64,000 nt of DNA, from positions 57,522,522 to 57,586,521 of the forward strand of contig CM070620.1 in NCBI GenBank assembly GCA_036346255.1, read 5' to 3'. This DNA is from Ampelocalamus luodianensis (Eukaryota; Streptophyta; Magnoliopsida; Poales; Poaceae). Made by a program: the position numbers and the translations under genes. The notes under the pieces were generated by a model. The model saw only the letters and a program-made list of their open reading frames with translations, did not search any database and was not told where the DNA came from. Shown here one piece after another: positions 1 to 12,088 of the stretch (the first letter of the stretch is position 1; each line of letters starts with the position of its first letter).

Positions 1-2640
1 AATATTAGACTTTAAAATTGGGATAAACATGATCAAACCGCTTGCACTGGTCTTTGTTGCTCTATATGTTGCGGAGGATCGTTCTCGGGGTTGCCGCAAA
101 TATCGAATCCTAACGATTGAACAAAGCAAATAATAAGGACGAATAACACCGACAAAACTCAAACATACAACAACATCAAAACAGGCCAAAACTCACACAA
201 GAGCCTAAGCATAACATAACAAAATTTGAAACAGAGAACAAATCATTTTAAGTTATTAAGAATTTTCTATGAATTTACTAAGCTAAAAACACATCAAAAC
301 ACTAGGTAATTACTTAACAAATTTTCATGAACAGAAACAGTGTATATAACCTATCCTAATAATTAGTATACTGAAAATGAAATTTTACAGAATTGGGTTC
401 ATTGAATTTGGACAATTATTGAAAGAGATATACATTTTCTAATTTGGAGATTACATTCTACAACATTAAATTAATTAACAGATTTTGATACAGGACAAGG
501 TTGACACTAATTTTAGTAAATAATACATTTGAAATGAAAATTAACAGCACTGGTTTCATGCAATTTGGATAAAAATTGAATTAGTTATGCATTTTCTAAG
601 TTTAATTGAATTAACAGCTCAACAGAAAAGCATTTCAGAAATCCCAAATCATTTCCGAAATCTATAATGCACTAATTCCATTTTGCACCCACACCACCTA
701 GCCCCGCACATCGACATGCGGGGCGCGAGGGCGCGGCCGAGTCACTCGACTCGCCACGGCCTAAGGTGACGTCGGCGATTCGAGAATACGTCTTCGGCTT
801 ACCAAGTGCAAACCTATCATACCCTCACGGAGAAATACGCTTCCCAACAGAGAAAACGCATAACCAGAGCTACACAAACCTAACTGACAGCATGGACCCA
901 CATGGCAGCGACTAAGGAAATAACATAACGGTTGGATTAAAGGATTTCTAAATGCGATTAACCAAAGAGGGCCCACAAGTCAGTGATACTGACTAAAAGA
1001 TGATTATCACTAAAGAGTAGGGTTAGACCTTAACGCTGCCGGCGGCTCACCAGCGACCACAGGGACGGTGGCGCGGCCGGACGACTGATCTCGCGAACCG
1101 GGAGGTCTTAGGCGAGTGAGATATACCTATAGGTTCGCAAAGACCTCGCGAACTTGATGACGGTGACCGGGACCTCGAGGATGCCGCGGCGGTGACAGCG
1201 AACGAGGCGAGAAGAAGATGGGGTGCTCGCGGAGAAGACGCTGCGAGCTTCGAGAAGACCCCGAAAGGTGCGCCACGTGATCGCCTCAGCTCCAGGAAGG
1301 ATACGCCCCAGATAATGCCGACGAAGGAGGTCTGAGACGGCCGGAATTTCCACGGCGGCGGAAAACCGAGCTCGGAGAAGAAGGGGTCGTACAGCCTCAA
1401 CAATGCACCAAAGATGAAAATGAAGCCATCATTAGATTCAGTGCATCAGTGCGATCCTAAGGGACCAAACGCCGAGGCATGATACTCACTAGATCGCCAG
1501 AAAGCTTACAGGACCAAGATCACCGGAGGCGGAGACGATGAACTTGCTTACGGTGATACGATGCCACGACAATGATCCGGGCTGGGCAAAATGGAGGCGG
1601 CGTGGAGAGTGGATCACGTTGTACGGCGATCGCGGGCTTGAGAGAGGCATCACACGGCGGCGTTGCTCTTGGGTTCAACTCCGGTCGAGACAAAGCGGGC
1701 GGAGAAAGCGACGAATGGGGTAGAGAAGGAATGAATGAGTTCGGTGGGTAGATGAGACCGGCGATGCTTCTGACCGACACGAGGACGTAAATGTGGCGGC
1801 GGCGAGGCGTGGCAAGCATGCGCGTCTGGCGAAAGCTCGGTGAGACGCGGAGAAGGCGAGGCGAAGGCGACAGTGGGGTCCACATCGCCGATCGACGAAG
1901 CGGTGCGAACCGGTGGTTTGGTTTGATCAAGAACACCCCAACCGTTGGATCCGAAATGGACGGTGAGATTGGTGTATGCATTGGACGGTCGGTTGCGCGA
2001 CGCAAGCGTGGATCGTTCGATTTGCATCGGACGGTCACGATCGATTGGACTCGTGCGGCGGTGCAGCTAGGCGGTGCGACCGAGTCAAGTGGTGCGATCT
2101 CAGTTTGAGTCGGGCTCGGGTTCGAGCCAGACAAATGATGATTTCGATTTTGAGTTTAAAAGCTGAGAGAGTTTTAGGGAATTTTTAGAGATAGCTACCG
2201 AGCTCCAAAAATTCCGAAATTTTTATGGTAGCTACTAGAGACAGAGAGAAAAATTTCATAAATTTTCCAGAACTTTTTATGCAATGAGAAGTTCTGCAGA
2301 AAATTCACAAGCATGCTGACCTAGGGTTTGACCAGATTTCCAACTAGTTTGACTTGGCCATTTGAAATAACAAATAAAATCTAAAAATTGTGAAATAATT
2401 CAGGGTGGTAGATAGGATGATCAAGATGATAGGAAAAATAATTTCAGAGGATGATCACAAGTTTGAAAGCTAAGAATTTGCTGACAACAATTTCCAATCA
2501 CAAGAATTAACTTCTAGAAAATTGAAAATTGCTAGGGAAAATTTGGAAAACTTCCAAATGATTTGAAGAGACAACAAAAGTTTTTATTTCTCCTCAAAAT
2601 TTTACATTGGAAATACAAACCCTAAGTCAGGGCTGTTACA
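1..2640 (-). mobile_element. Element A: family 1 chromovirus LTR, 5' part, minus strand
   Basis: Read on the minus strand this begins at 2640 with TGTAACAGCCC and matches the start of the LTRs of L at 42185 and 50251, and further in it matches K (60891-62100). It holds the AT-rich 5' end, a GC-rich block (about 1040-2100) and an AT-rich block (about 110-700). It runs off the left edge. Its right border abuts the middle of the B LTR (2641 equals about 12031 in the 3' LTR of B), so A inserted into B. The left TSD is outside the window. Open frames on both strands at 1047-2134 come from GC-rich non-coding LTR sequence. Confidence 0.85.
110..962 (-). other. Putative LTR intron retained in element A
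   Basis: On the minus strand a block starts with GTTAAT after GGGCCCTCTTTG and ends with CGTTAG before GATTCGATATTTGCGG. It is 853 bases and mostly AT-rich. Both LTRs of L join the two flanking sequences directly, at 43826/43827 and 51889/51890. The edges fit a GT-AG intron. Splicing itself is inferred from this comparison. Confidence 0.55.
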
Positions 2641-3371
2641 CATGGGTGGTATGAAGGGGTACTTCATGCTATTGTTGTGGTGACTATGGGTTAGTCACTT
2701 CTAGGTTGGTGTTGTTCTCTATCTATTGTTATTATTGTCTCTCTTTTATTTGAATAGTAAAAGTTAATTGCAAACTTGCTTTGAATCTATTACCTTATTG
2801 TAAATGAAAACTTGCTTTATCTTTGAAAATAAGTCGAGCCTCATCCACTTAAATAAAGCTTGCATGTAGTTAATTATAGTTCGTTATCTCACACGTCGGT
2901 CTTGCAGTACAAAAACAATTTTTGTACTCATCCGCTTTGCTTAATATTAATTGTTGCAGAGGAAGAAGGTGAGCCCCAAGGGCCTCACTTTTGTGAGTAA
3001 TGTTGTTTGTATTGTTTGGGACGATTAGCTTGGCGGTCGGTTGGTTGCCTTGTGGGTAAAGGCACACCGATTGGCTTTTGTTTATCGCCATCTTATGGCC
3101 ATTTGCTTCATTGTTTAAATTAGTTACTTATGTGTTATTTGGCCGGTCGGCCTCTCTTTGTAATAACTCTCCTTATATTATCTATGTCTTTCATTGTTGC
3201 TTTTGCTTGGCTCTATGTGTACGAATGAAATTGATGCATGATTTTGTAACGGGTGTGTATCTCGCAGTGCAGGAAGTATACATATCTCGAGGCTTAGTTT
3301 ATTTGATTTGTCTTGTTAGGACCAAGTGGATGGTTAAGCAAGTACAAGCCGAATAAACCGGGGTCCTCACA
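2641..3371 (+). repeat. Element B 5' LTR, 3' remnant
   Basis: It aligns with 12030-12760, the last part of the 3' LTR of B, and ends in TCCTCACA directly before the primer site. It keeps the hairpin around GTGACTA...TAGTCAC (about 2680) and the GTACAAAAA/TTTTTGTAC hairpin (about 2918-2940). The upstream 3.5 kb of this LTR is displaced by the insertion of A. Confidence 0.9.
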
Positions 3372-3375
3372 AAGT

Positions 3376-3388
3376 TGGTATCAGAGCC
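3376..3388 (+). other. Element B primer binding site
   Basis: TGGTATCAGAGCC lies four bases after the LTR end. It is the usual plant LTR-retrotransposon site complementary to the 3' end of initiator tRNA-Met. The same site follows the LTRs of L (45493) and K (63644). Confidence 0.92.
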
Positions 3389-4136
3389 ATTCCGACCGTA
3401 GTAACCCAAGCTTGGTCGTCCTTAGGATATTTTGAAAACCTTAATTTCAGAGTATCAAATGATTTATGAAAGCTTAAGTAAGTTTTCAGATTTTATTCCT
3501 TACCTATCTTGGCTTTCTATCTCATCTTACTCTAATTTGAGTTTTAAAAGTTGTTCTCCTTTCCTTCTCTCAAAAGATAGTTGTATCGATTAATTGGGTT
3601 TTGGGAACCAATGAGTTTGGCAAATTGAAGTGTTAGCTGTTCTCTACAAGGTTTTGAAGCTTCCGAAGTTGAAGATTTCGGCTTAGGAGCTTGGATGCAA
3701 AATCTGGACAGCGATCGTTCAATTTCCGGACAGCAGGCTGAAAGGTTCTAAATAGGGTAGAAAACGAGAGGTTAATCAACTAAAACTTGTGGGAATAAAA
3801 GGGTAAGATGTGATACTAGTTAGCTAAGTATCTAACGTATGTTTATCGCTTTAACCTTGCTCATGAGTCTTGTTAAACTTGTTGTAGTGCGCTGAAATTT
3901 TTATCTTTCACACTATTACTCGTTCATTCAATACGGGTTAATGGCATTGAGAAGTTGAGCTTGGTTTGGAGTTTCCTTGCTGTTTTGGAGCTTCTTTGGA
4001 AACATTTAAAGTGTGTTTACTTGCTGTTTTGGCTTTCGGTTAGGGTGATATCTCATTCCCCTAATCGTTAACTTTTCGCTTTCATCAACTTCTAGTATTA
4101 GTGCTTTGGTTTCTAACCTAAATTTCTTGAACCAGG
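3389..4136 (+). other. Element B untranslated leader
   Basis: About 750 bases between the primer site and the gag ATG. There is no long open frame. The first 150 bases are closely similar to the leaders of L (45506 onward) and K (63657 onward), which may reflect packaging or translation-control sequence; that role is inference. Confidence 0.7.
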
Positions 4137-5228
4137 ATGGCTGGAGGTACTCGTAGCGGCCGTGGTCAGCAGCCTGGTTTGGATGAGGAGCTTCGCCTCC
4201 TCCAACCATGGTGAGGTCTGCTTGGATCGAGCGCAACCGTTCAGAGGATAGGAGGGTTCTGCTGGATGTTATTGCGCGCAACACCTCCGCCCTTGCCGGT
4301 GCCTCAGGATCTGGGCAGGCGGGTGGACATTAGTCTCGTGGGGGTTTGGCTGAGTTTCTTCGCACTCAACCCCACGTTCTCAGTCCGAGGACCCTTTGGG
4401 CGCAGATGATCGGCTGCGTCAAGTTGGCGTAAGCTCGATGTTGCTCGGTTCAGGCCGGGGACAGAGCACTCTTTGCCTCCCATCGGCCGAGCGGCACTCT
4501 CTGGTGGGAGAACTTCTTGGCCATGCAGCCGCCGCCACACCGTCTCTTGGGATGAGTTCGGACGGCGTTCCGTCGAGCTCACATCCCCGCCGCTTGATGA
4601 AGTCAAGAAGAAGGAGTCTCGCGCTCAAGCAAGGGCGTAAGTCGGTGATGGAGTACTGCATGCGAGTTCAACCACTTGGCTCGTTATGCTCCATCCGAGG
4701 TGGCCACCGATGAGGCCAAGCAGAAAAGTTCATGGAGGGTTTGTCCGAGGAGCTGCAAGACAAGCTCTCCATTGTGGACTTTGCCGACTTTCGTGCCTTG
4801 GTGGAAAAGGCCATTGTTGCCGAGCACAAAGCGAGGGCGGCTGGCGAGTCCCATAGCGCAAGTGGGAGGCCCGATGTCCGCACAGCGGCCTCTCGTCCTC
4901 GTGTCGGGCCTACCCGAGGCCCGTTCGTGGCTTCACTACCACCGAGGCCGCGGCACCGGCTCCTCGCCCTCAGCGAGCGTGCCCCGCCCGTGCGCTGCGA
5001 ACAGCCAGGTGGCCCCGCAATCCGCCGCCGGGTCACTTGCTTTTCATGCAACCGAAGGGCATTATGCCAATAGTTGCCCTAACAGATCTGGAGCGGCCTC
5101 GTCCTAATGGAGGGCGCGGGCAGGAGGTGGTTCTCCCAGGATCGAAGGTTGTCCCCGCTACCCAAGGCGTGGGTAGTGGCGCGTCAACCTCATCTCCGCG
5201 AGGAGGCACGGGAGGCACCGATGTTGTG
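4137..5228 (+). pseudogene. gag: Element B gag (capsid/nucleocapsid), frameshifted
   Basis: Gag forms the cytoplasmic virus-like particle and packages element RNA. The ATG at 4137 opens a frame beginning MAGGTRSGRG that is lost near 4210. Later frames carry the retrotransposon gag region: SMEY-like text near 4650, then GLSEELQDKLSIVDFADFRA at about 4738-4800. The nucleocapsid zinc knuckle (about 5033-5085) is split between frames: CFSC in one and GHYANSCPN in the next, so a 1-2 base indel breaks the CCHC motif. At least four frame changes are needed. The order matches gag of L at 45910, which is also broken. Confidence 0.8.
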
Positions 5229-5654
5229 TTGGGTACCATTTGGTTAACTCTTTCCTGCTACTGATATTATTTGATTCAGCGCATCTCATTTGTTTGTTTG
5301 AGTCTTTTCTTTGCTTGTGGGAGGTCTTCTTTTACTCCATTGTTGGTCCATTTGCTCATTCGCTCTCCGGTTCGGAGTTGAGAGCGGAGTCTCGAGTGTA
5401 GGGATGTCCTGTTGAGATAGAAGGGGTAGGATTCTTGGCAAACCTTATCCTCCTTCGATCGGCGAGCTTAGATGTAATCCTAGGCATGGATTGGTTGTCT
5501 CAGCACATGGGACAAATTGATTGCGCTAGGAGACTCATCTACCTCACTAGTCCTTCCGGCGAGCAGGTTCGCTTTTCGCCGAAGCTGCAGGGTCCGCATC
5601 TCTTCGCGCTCGGCGAAGCCGCTCTAGATATTAGTGAAGTCGGTTGTATGTGAC
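5229..5654 (+). pseudogene. Element B aspartic protease, damaged
   Basis: This is the retropepsin that would cleave the Gag-Pol polyprotein. The second half is clear in the frame 5435-5653: LDVILGMDWLSQHMGQIDCA, the conserved ILGMDWL block. The active-site region near 5268 reads FDSA instead of the usual FDSGA, followed by an altered stretch, so catalytic function is lost. It sits between the zinc knuckle and reverse transcriptase, as expected for chromoviruses. Confidence 0.8.
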
Positions 5655-6560
5655 CGTTGATGTCTTCCCGACGACCTTCCAAGGATGCCACCAGTTCGAG
5701 ACCTCGAGTTTGTCATTGAGTTGGTTCCGCATCGCCCGATCTCGAAGAGGCCTTACAGGATGGACCCAATTGAGTTGGTGGAGTTGAAGAAGCGGTGGGT
5801 GAGCTTCAAGAGAAGGGTTTCATCCGCCTAGCTCATCTCCTTGGGGATGCTCGGCAATCTTTGTCCCGAAAAGGACAAGACGCTGCTGCATGTGCGTTGA
5901 TTACCGTCCACTTAATGAAGTAGCGGTAAAGAACAAGTACCCTTTGCCCGTGTCGATGACCTCTTCGATCAATTAAGCGGAGCTCGAGTCTTCTCAAGAT
6001 TGATTTGAGAGTGGGATATCATCGTTCGGATTCGACCAGGAGGATATTCCAAAGCGGCTTTCTACTCGTTATGGCATGCGAGTATACCGTCATGTCGTTC
6101 GGCTTAACCAATGCCCCGGCCTTGTTCATGAACCTCATGAATTCGGTGTTCATGGAGTATTTGGATAGGTTCGTTGTGGTCTTCATCGATGATATCCTTA
6201 TCTACTCCAAGAGCGATGAGGAACACGCCGAGCATCTGAGGCTTGTGTTGGGCAAGCTTCGTGAGCACCAGCTGTATGCGAAGTTCAGTAAGTGCGCATT
6301 CTGGTTGAAGGAAGTAGCCTTCTTAGGCCATATTCTTTCGGCAGGAGGCGTGGCTGTGGATCCTAGCAAGATCAGCGACGTGCTTTCTCGAGTCGACCAC
6401 TTAGTCACCGAGTTCGAAGTTTTCTTGGTTTAGCGGGATATTATCGTCGCTTTATCGAGAACTTCTCCAAGATAGCGAAGCCTATGACGGAGTTTCTCAA
6501 GAAGGACAAGAAGTTCTCGTGGTCCGCTGATTGCGAGGAAAGTTTCCAAGCACTTAAAAG
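5655..6560 (+). pseudogene. Element B reverse transcriptase, frameshifted
   Basis: The RNA-dependent DNA polymerase domain. N-terminal pieces (MPPVRDLEFVIEL, then KKDK and VDYRPLNEVAVKNKYPLP around 5870-5955) are in shifting frames. The frame 6005-6433 (142 aa) is the best piece. It has FGLTNAPALFMNLMN and the catalytic box FVVVFIDDILIYSK, with FIDD in place of the YxDD of other groups, followed by AFLGHILS. After 6433 the connection region continues out of frame (GYYRRFIENFSKIAKP). At least five indels separate the pieces. Confidence 0.85.
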
Positions 6561-6960
6561 CGATTGACCACGCTCCGTTCTTGTTCTCCCGATGTCCGTC
6601 GAAGCTTGATATCTTTTGTGGCGCTTTCGTCGAGGCCTCGGTTGTGTCCTTATGCAAGGAGGCAAGGTAGTGGCCTATGCATCAAGGCAATTGAGACCTC
6701 ATGAACTCAACTATCCTACCCATGACTTGGAGTTGGCGGCTGTGATTCATGCACTTAAGATTTGGCGACATTACCTGTCGGTAATCGTTGTGAAGTGTAT
6801 TCGGATCACAAAAGCCTAAAGTATTTGTTCACCCAACCGACACTGAACCTCAGGCAAAGGAGATGGTTGGAGTTGATCAAGGACTATGACATGGGTATTC
6901 ACTACCATCCGGGCAAGGCCAATGTCGTTGCGGATGCGCTTAGTCGCAAAGCGCATTGCA
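6561..6960 (+). pseudogene. Element B RNase H, frameshifted
   Basis: RNase H degrades the RNA strand of the RNA/DNA hybrid. The frame 6616-6819 carries GCVLMQGGKVVAYASRQL and the acidic motif THDLELAAVIHALK. The frame then shifts near 6775 to 6762-7100, with VYSDHKSLKYLFTQ and the final DALSRK. The first catalytic aspartate (usually YCDAS) is not in the open frame; the preceding bases are altered. The architecture and sequence are close to C (13996) and L (48572). Confidence 0.85.
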
Positions 6961-7440
6961 ATGCATTGTTGCTTCAGGAGCATCAGCCCCCTCTTCTAGA
7001 GGAGTTTCAGCGTCTCAACTTGGGTTTGGTTGAGCATGGTTCCCTCGCTGCCTTGGTTGTACAGCCAACCTTGGTGGATCGGATCAAGTCTGCTCAGTAG
7101 TCAGATGTTGGAGTGACCCGCATCAAGGAAAATGTCAAGAATCGAATAGCCAAGTGCTTCTCCGTAGATGAGCTTGGTGTTGTGAGGTTCGGGCAACGCC
7201 TCGTGGTTCCAAAGGACAAGGAGTTGCGGGATTTGATCCTCCGCGAAGCCCATGATTCCCCATTATCCATTCATCCCGGGGCCACGAAGATGTATCATGA
7301 TCTCCGACAGAGATTTTGGTGGACCCGAATGAAGAGGGAGATCGCAAGGTTCGTTGCCGAGTGCGACGTGTGTCGTCGTGTCAAGGCCGAGCATCAGCGT
7401 CGGCAGATCGCTTGACCCTTACCAATTCCGGAGTGGAAGT
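6961..7440 (+). pseudogene. Element B integrase N-terminal zinc domain
   Basis: After DALSRK the linker (FQRLNLGLVEHGSLAALV) runs to a stop at about 7099. The frame then resumes at 7113-7415. It contains the HHCC zinc-binding motif: HDSPLSIHPG, then a CDVC pair at about 7359-7370. It ends at a TGA at 7413 just before the PIPEWKW-type linker. It belongs to the same integrase as the next entry. Confidence 0.8.
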
Positions 7441-7454
7441 GGGATTCGGTCGGG

Positions 7455-8573
7455 ATGGACTTTATCACTGGTCTACCCCGGTCCCCAAAGAGGAATGATG
7501 CCATCTGGGTCGTCATCGATCGATTGACTAAGGTGGCTCATTTTCTTCCTGTCAAGACTGACCTTCGAGTAGGTCTTCTGGCGGATCTCTACATAGCCCG
7601 CATCGTGAGTTTGCATGGTGTACCAAAGACAATTGTGTCAGATCGTGGTTCGCTGTTCACGTCTCGATTTTGGCATAGCCTGCAAGAGGCTATGGGAACT
7701 CGCCTTTCTTTCAGCTCAGCTTTTCACCCCCAAACAGATGGTCAGACCGAGAGGGTCAACCAAGTTTTGGAGGACATGCTGCGAGCTTGTGTCCTTTCCT
7801 ATGGGAAGCATTGGGAGAAGTGCTTGCCATTCGCCGAGTTTTCTTATAACAACAGCTTCCAAGCCAGTCTCGGCATGGCACCATTTGAGGCCTTATACGG
7901 GAGAAAGTGTAGAACCCCGTTGAACTGGTCTGAGACCGGTGAGAGACCTTTCTTTGGCCCGGACTCGATTAATGAGGCCGAGGGTCAAGTCCAGCTCATT
8001 CGTGATCGCTTACGCACAGCTCAATCCAGGCAAAAGAGCTATGCGGATCGCCGTCGTCGTGAGTTGAGCTTTGAGCCCAATGACTTCGTTTATCTCAAGG
8101 TTTCTCCTCTGAAGGGTCACCAGCGTTTTGGTGTCAAGGGCAAGTTGGCTTCTCGATATGTCTGTCCATACCGTGTTATCGAGAAGAAGGGAGCTGTTGC
8201 CTACAAGTTGGAGTTGCCTGCTGCACTTGCGGGGGTACATGATGTGTTCCATGTGTCCCAGCTAAAGAAGTGCCTCCGGGTTCCAACGGAGGAAGCTCCG
8301 TTGGAAACTCTTGATGTTCAAGAGGATTTGACCTATCGCGAGCACCCTGTTCGCATACTCGAGGAGGCCGAGCGAAGAACAAGGAACAAGACCATCAAGT
8401 TCCTTAAAGTTCAGTGGTCAAACCATTCCGAGGATGAGGCTACTTGGGAGCGAGAAGATCGTCTCGTCTGGACTACCCCTCATTCTTTTCGAGTGAACCA
8501 AATCTCGGGACGAGATTTTTGTAAGGGGGGGAGGTTTGTAACATCCCCATTTTGGCTTGTGTTTCAAATGTAA
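7455..8573 (+). CDS. Element B integrase core, GPY/F module and chromodomain (open frame)
   Basis: This is the longest undamaged pol frame in the window, at 372 codons. Integrase joins the cDNA ends to chromosomal DNA. The catalytic triad is visible as D22 (VVIDRL), D63 (VSDRGSLF) and E99 (QTERVNQ), with the D-35-E spacing of retroviral-type integrases. A GPY/F-type module follows at about residues 215-270. A C-terminal chromodomain lies at about 295-345 (KTIKFLKVQWSNHSEDEATW), typical of chromoviruses that target heterochromatin. The listed start is only the first ATG; in life this is part of one Gag-Pol polyprotein. The frame reads through the purine tract into the 3' LTR before stopping. 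Confidence 0.9.
   Translation: MDFITGLPRSPKRNDAIWVVIDRLTKVAHFLPVKTDLRVGLLADLYIARIVSLHGVPKTIVSDRGSLFTSRFWHSLQEAMGTRLSFSSAFHPQTDGQTERVNQVLEDMLRACVLSYGKHWEKCLPFAEFSYNNSFQASLGMAPFEALYGRKCRTPLNWSETGERPFFGPDSINEAEGQVQLIRDRLRTAQSRQKSYADRRRRELSFEPNDFVYLKVSPLKGHQRFGVKGKLASRYVCPYRVIEKKGAVAYKLELPAALAGVHDVFHVSQLKKCLRVPTEEAPLETLDVQEDLTYREHPVRILEEAERRTRNKTIKFLKVQWSNHSEDEATWEREDRLVWTTPHSFRVNQISGRDFCKGGRFVTSPFWLVFQM
8522..8536 (+). other. Element B polypurine tract
   Basis: The run TAAGGGGGGGAGGTT lies immediately before the 3' LTR start TGTAACATCC. Such tracts prime plus-strand DNA synthesis. An almost identical tract precedes the 3' LTR of L at 50235. Confidence 0.9.
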
Positions 8574-11500
8574 GAAATTGAGGGTAAATTAAAACTTTTC
8601 TTACACCCTTTTACTCTTGAAACTTTTCTGAAATTCTTGTAAAGGAATTTTGGGAAAATTAAAAATCAAAAGCCTTATTTATCAAGTCAACTACCTCCTT
8701 GGTCAAATCTTTTGTCAAACCCTTGGAAATAATTTTCCTGGTTCTAAGGTTGCTTAGTAACACCTCTGAATTATTTCATAATTTTTGGAAATTATTTGAA
8801 ATATTTTAGAGGCAAGTCAAACCTTGGTCAAACCTCTGTCTTAACCTTACGAAATTTTTGGGAAAATTCCGGTGTACAAAAATCTCTGGAAATTTTATGG
8901 AAGGTTAACCTAAGGTCAGGAAGCTCAAGTTAAAATTTCATAAATTTTGAAGTTGATTTGATGCCTCAATTAAATCCCCAAAAGTTTCAGCTCAAAAATC
9001 AAATTCTAATGGGTTTGCCTTTGTTCCTCGGCGCGGTGGGACTCGGGCTCGAGCCAACCGACCGGTCGAGTCAACTAAGCTGTCACGGCGCGATCGATCG
9101 GCGCGCTCTGGACCCTGGATCTCAATCGGACGGCTCGCGTTCGTGTATGCGTCGGACAACTCGGTTGCCTTACATTTCTCGGCCGTTGGATGTCCATCGA
9201 GCGGTGGGCGACAGCTTGGTGTTTGACTCGATCGCACGGCGTCGTTGGATCTGCGTCGGACGGTGGCCATCGTCGTCCTCCTCTCGCTCGCGGCGGCGCG
9301 CGCCATGGCGGAGCCGAGCGTGGAGTGCGCAGATGTCTGTCACCTCCGTCGTCGTCAACGGCTCTGCAGCGCATTAAATGCCCGTCACTCCACCGCCCGT
9401 TTAGTCGTCGTCTCACTGCTCCGTCGCTCACGGCGGCCGCGTGCGCAGCGGGAACCCGAGGCGAGCAACGGCGCTCTTGCTTCTCGAGCCTACTTAAGCT
9501 CGGGTCACCCTTTGGCTTCCTTTCCTCTCCCGCGGCTCCTCTTGCATTCACTAAGCACGGCGAGCCCATACCACCAGCACCCATTTCCGCCATTGCCGAG
9601 CTTGGAGCTCACTGTGGCGAGCGGTGCTCCAGTGGTTCTTGGCTCCTTCTTGCTCTGCACCTTCCTCTCACCTCGGTGGTGCTTAACCCCACTCCATTTC
9701 AGGTTGCTTCAGCGGGGCGCGGGATTTTGGATTTCCCCAAATCGACGCGAGCATCCTTCTTCGTCTCGGTAGCGGTGAGTGCTCCTTTTTCTAATTCCTT
9801 TCTCGGGAGCTTCTCGTGCTCTCTAGAACCCATCGTGATGACGCGGCATGGTTGATTTTGCCCGGCCGTCTTCCTCGCGTCATCTTCCTCGGTCCGTTGC
9901 GGAGTTTCGTCGCCGGGCTGCTCGACCGCCTCTGCACCTCGCGTCGGTCGGTAGCTCCTGGTAGCCCCTAGATGCTCGAGCACCGCTTGAATGGTCGCTG
10001 CGGAGCTATTTGCCGTTTGTCGTCGTTGTCATTTTCCGTGCCGCTCCTCGCCGCCGTCGCGCCGCTCTCGTCCACCACCGTCGGTGTGGGTGGTACGCAG
10101 GGTGCGCAATGCTGTGCGCACCCATTCACGGCATTCACTCGTGCCACCGTGCCTTTGGTCGCGGCGTTGTGCGGCAAAGCCTTCGGCCGCGTTGTCGGAC
10201 GACAACGTTGCGGGAGCGACGTGGCTGGTCTTCGGCCGTTGGATCCAGAGATCAACGACCCTGGAGCCTCCACGTCGGCCCTCTGATTCGCGCGCGTGAG
10301 AAGTGTTCTGATCTGGTTCAATGTCGTCCGTTGGATCTGAGATCGGCGGCTCTCATTCGCCACGTCTCTGGGTGTTAGTGAAGTCCCGAAAGTGCTAAGT
10401 CCAGAAATCAGTATCACATTAGGGTCTTGTCATTTTCATATCTTTGTCATCTTAGCTCCAAATTAGGTGATTCCAATTTTGTTAGCTTCCTTATAACTTG
10501 AACTTAAATATAAAAATAATTGTAGACCATGATCAAACCTGGAAAACCATTTTCAAAAATAGTAAACAAGTGAACATAATACTGTTTTCAGAACTTTAGC
10601 AAACTTGTAAAATGCATAACTTTTAATCTATAGATCCTTTTTGTATGAATCCAATTGGAGTAGCTTCCCCTGATAGTGTATTTGCTAGGAAAATTGGTTT
10701 CACAAATTTTACTGTTTTTAGAAATCATAAGGATCATATTTTAGTTTAATACCCTAAACAATTTAGACAAATCATAACTCTTTCATTATAACTCCAAATG
10801 ACCTAAAATTTTATATGGGTTATCACTATACCAGTAGGAAGCCACCATAAAAATTTCAGCTTCGAAATATTTCTAGAAAATGTTTTTGCTATAGTGCTAA
10901 TTATGGCCGAAAATAGGTTTTTAGAGAATATCTTTTGCACCACAAATCCAAATTAGGTTTTTCCAGTTCCTATGTCTAGGTATATTCCTATTATACCTTG
11001 TGTATAATTTTAAATCGCATTTGGATAATTTTTGCTTGCTCTTTCATTTAAGCGTTGCTCGTCTTATTGGTTGTTTTCGCTCTTTCGCTTAGGATTCGAT
11101 ATTTGCGGTAACCCCGAGAACGACCCTCCGCAACAATTTGAGCCACAAGAAGCAGGCAAGCAGTTTGATCATTTCCCATTGATCCCATTACTTTTAAAGT
11201 CTAATATTTTGTTTAACTTCTATGTATGCATTGCTAATTTGTTGTTAAATTGATTAGTTAATCCTCTAGTTGCATAATCTCTAGGTAAATGATTATCCTT
11301 TACTACCTGAGCCTAGGTTAATTGCTGTGATTAGAGTTCGTTGGATGAGCTCTTGTCACTTAGTAGATTTCGGATAAATATTGCTTAGCCATGCCTAGTA
11401 TTGGTAGTAATGGGCGATCATCGACTTAGTCGGTGATCTTGATCACACTAATGCTATTATTATTCCATTATGTCCAACCCTTGTGTTTTACCATTTTGCA

Positions 11501-12069
11501 AATCAAAAACTGAAAACAAAAATTATATCTTGACTTGGGCACAATGCTATGTTGGTGTGATCTGTTGGGCGTGATTGGAATGGTGCCTAAGTCCCCAAGG
11601 ACCGAGTTACTTGTGTCACTAAGCCAAGCGCTTATTGCGTTCTAACCACACGAGGGGGATATGGAACCTCTCTTGACTAAGTACTTTGGGAGGTGTTAAT
11701 TATGAGCTGGTTGGTGGGTGTGTTCTGTGTGTGTGTGTTTGTGGTGTTGGAGGAGCATTAGCGCACCGGTTAGGCCGTCTAATGTGTCCTTCTCCGTGGG
11801 TTGCGGCTCTTAATTAGCATCGTCCATTGGAAAGCGTCTTGTTAGACTTAGCCATGCCGCATACCAAAGGAAGTGTGCTAACCGTGGGTGGTGGAAAGGC
11901 GGTCTATCGTGTGGAGTGCAGATGGTACACCCGCAGGTTAAAACTATTGAATAGCCTCGCCCTAGGTTATGGACATGCTTGGTAAGGTCGTGCAAGAACT
12001 AGACTACAACCTTTTAAAAACTTAAACTTGACATGGGTGGTATGAAGGGTACTTCATGCTATTGTTGTG

Positions 12070-12088
12070 GTGACTATGGGTTAGTCAC
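12070..12088 (+). other. Conserved LTR hairpin, copy in B
   Basis: The stem is GTGACTA with TAGTCAC around a five-base loop. The L copy at 44814-44833 has an eight-base stem (GTGACTAT/ATAGTCAC). It is present at the same place in D, J and K. Confidence 0.7.

Noticed and set aside
1520..2134. 204-codon minus-strand frame in A
   Set aside because: GC-rich LTR block; it is not preserved as a frame in the matching regions of L and K.
9190..9855. 221-codon plus frame in the B 3' LTR
   Set aside because: Same reason: GC-rich LTR sequence with overlapping open frames and no conserved protein.
11090..11253. Frame containing ICGNPENDPPQQ after the acceptor-like site, also seen in K at 61990
   Set aside because: The nucleotide sequence is conserved between LTRs, but frames differ (L reads another frame after small indels) and there is no start or domain, so a peptide is not supported.
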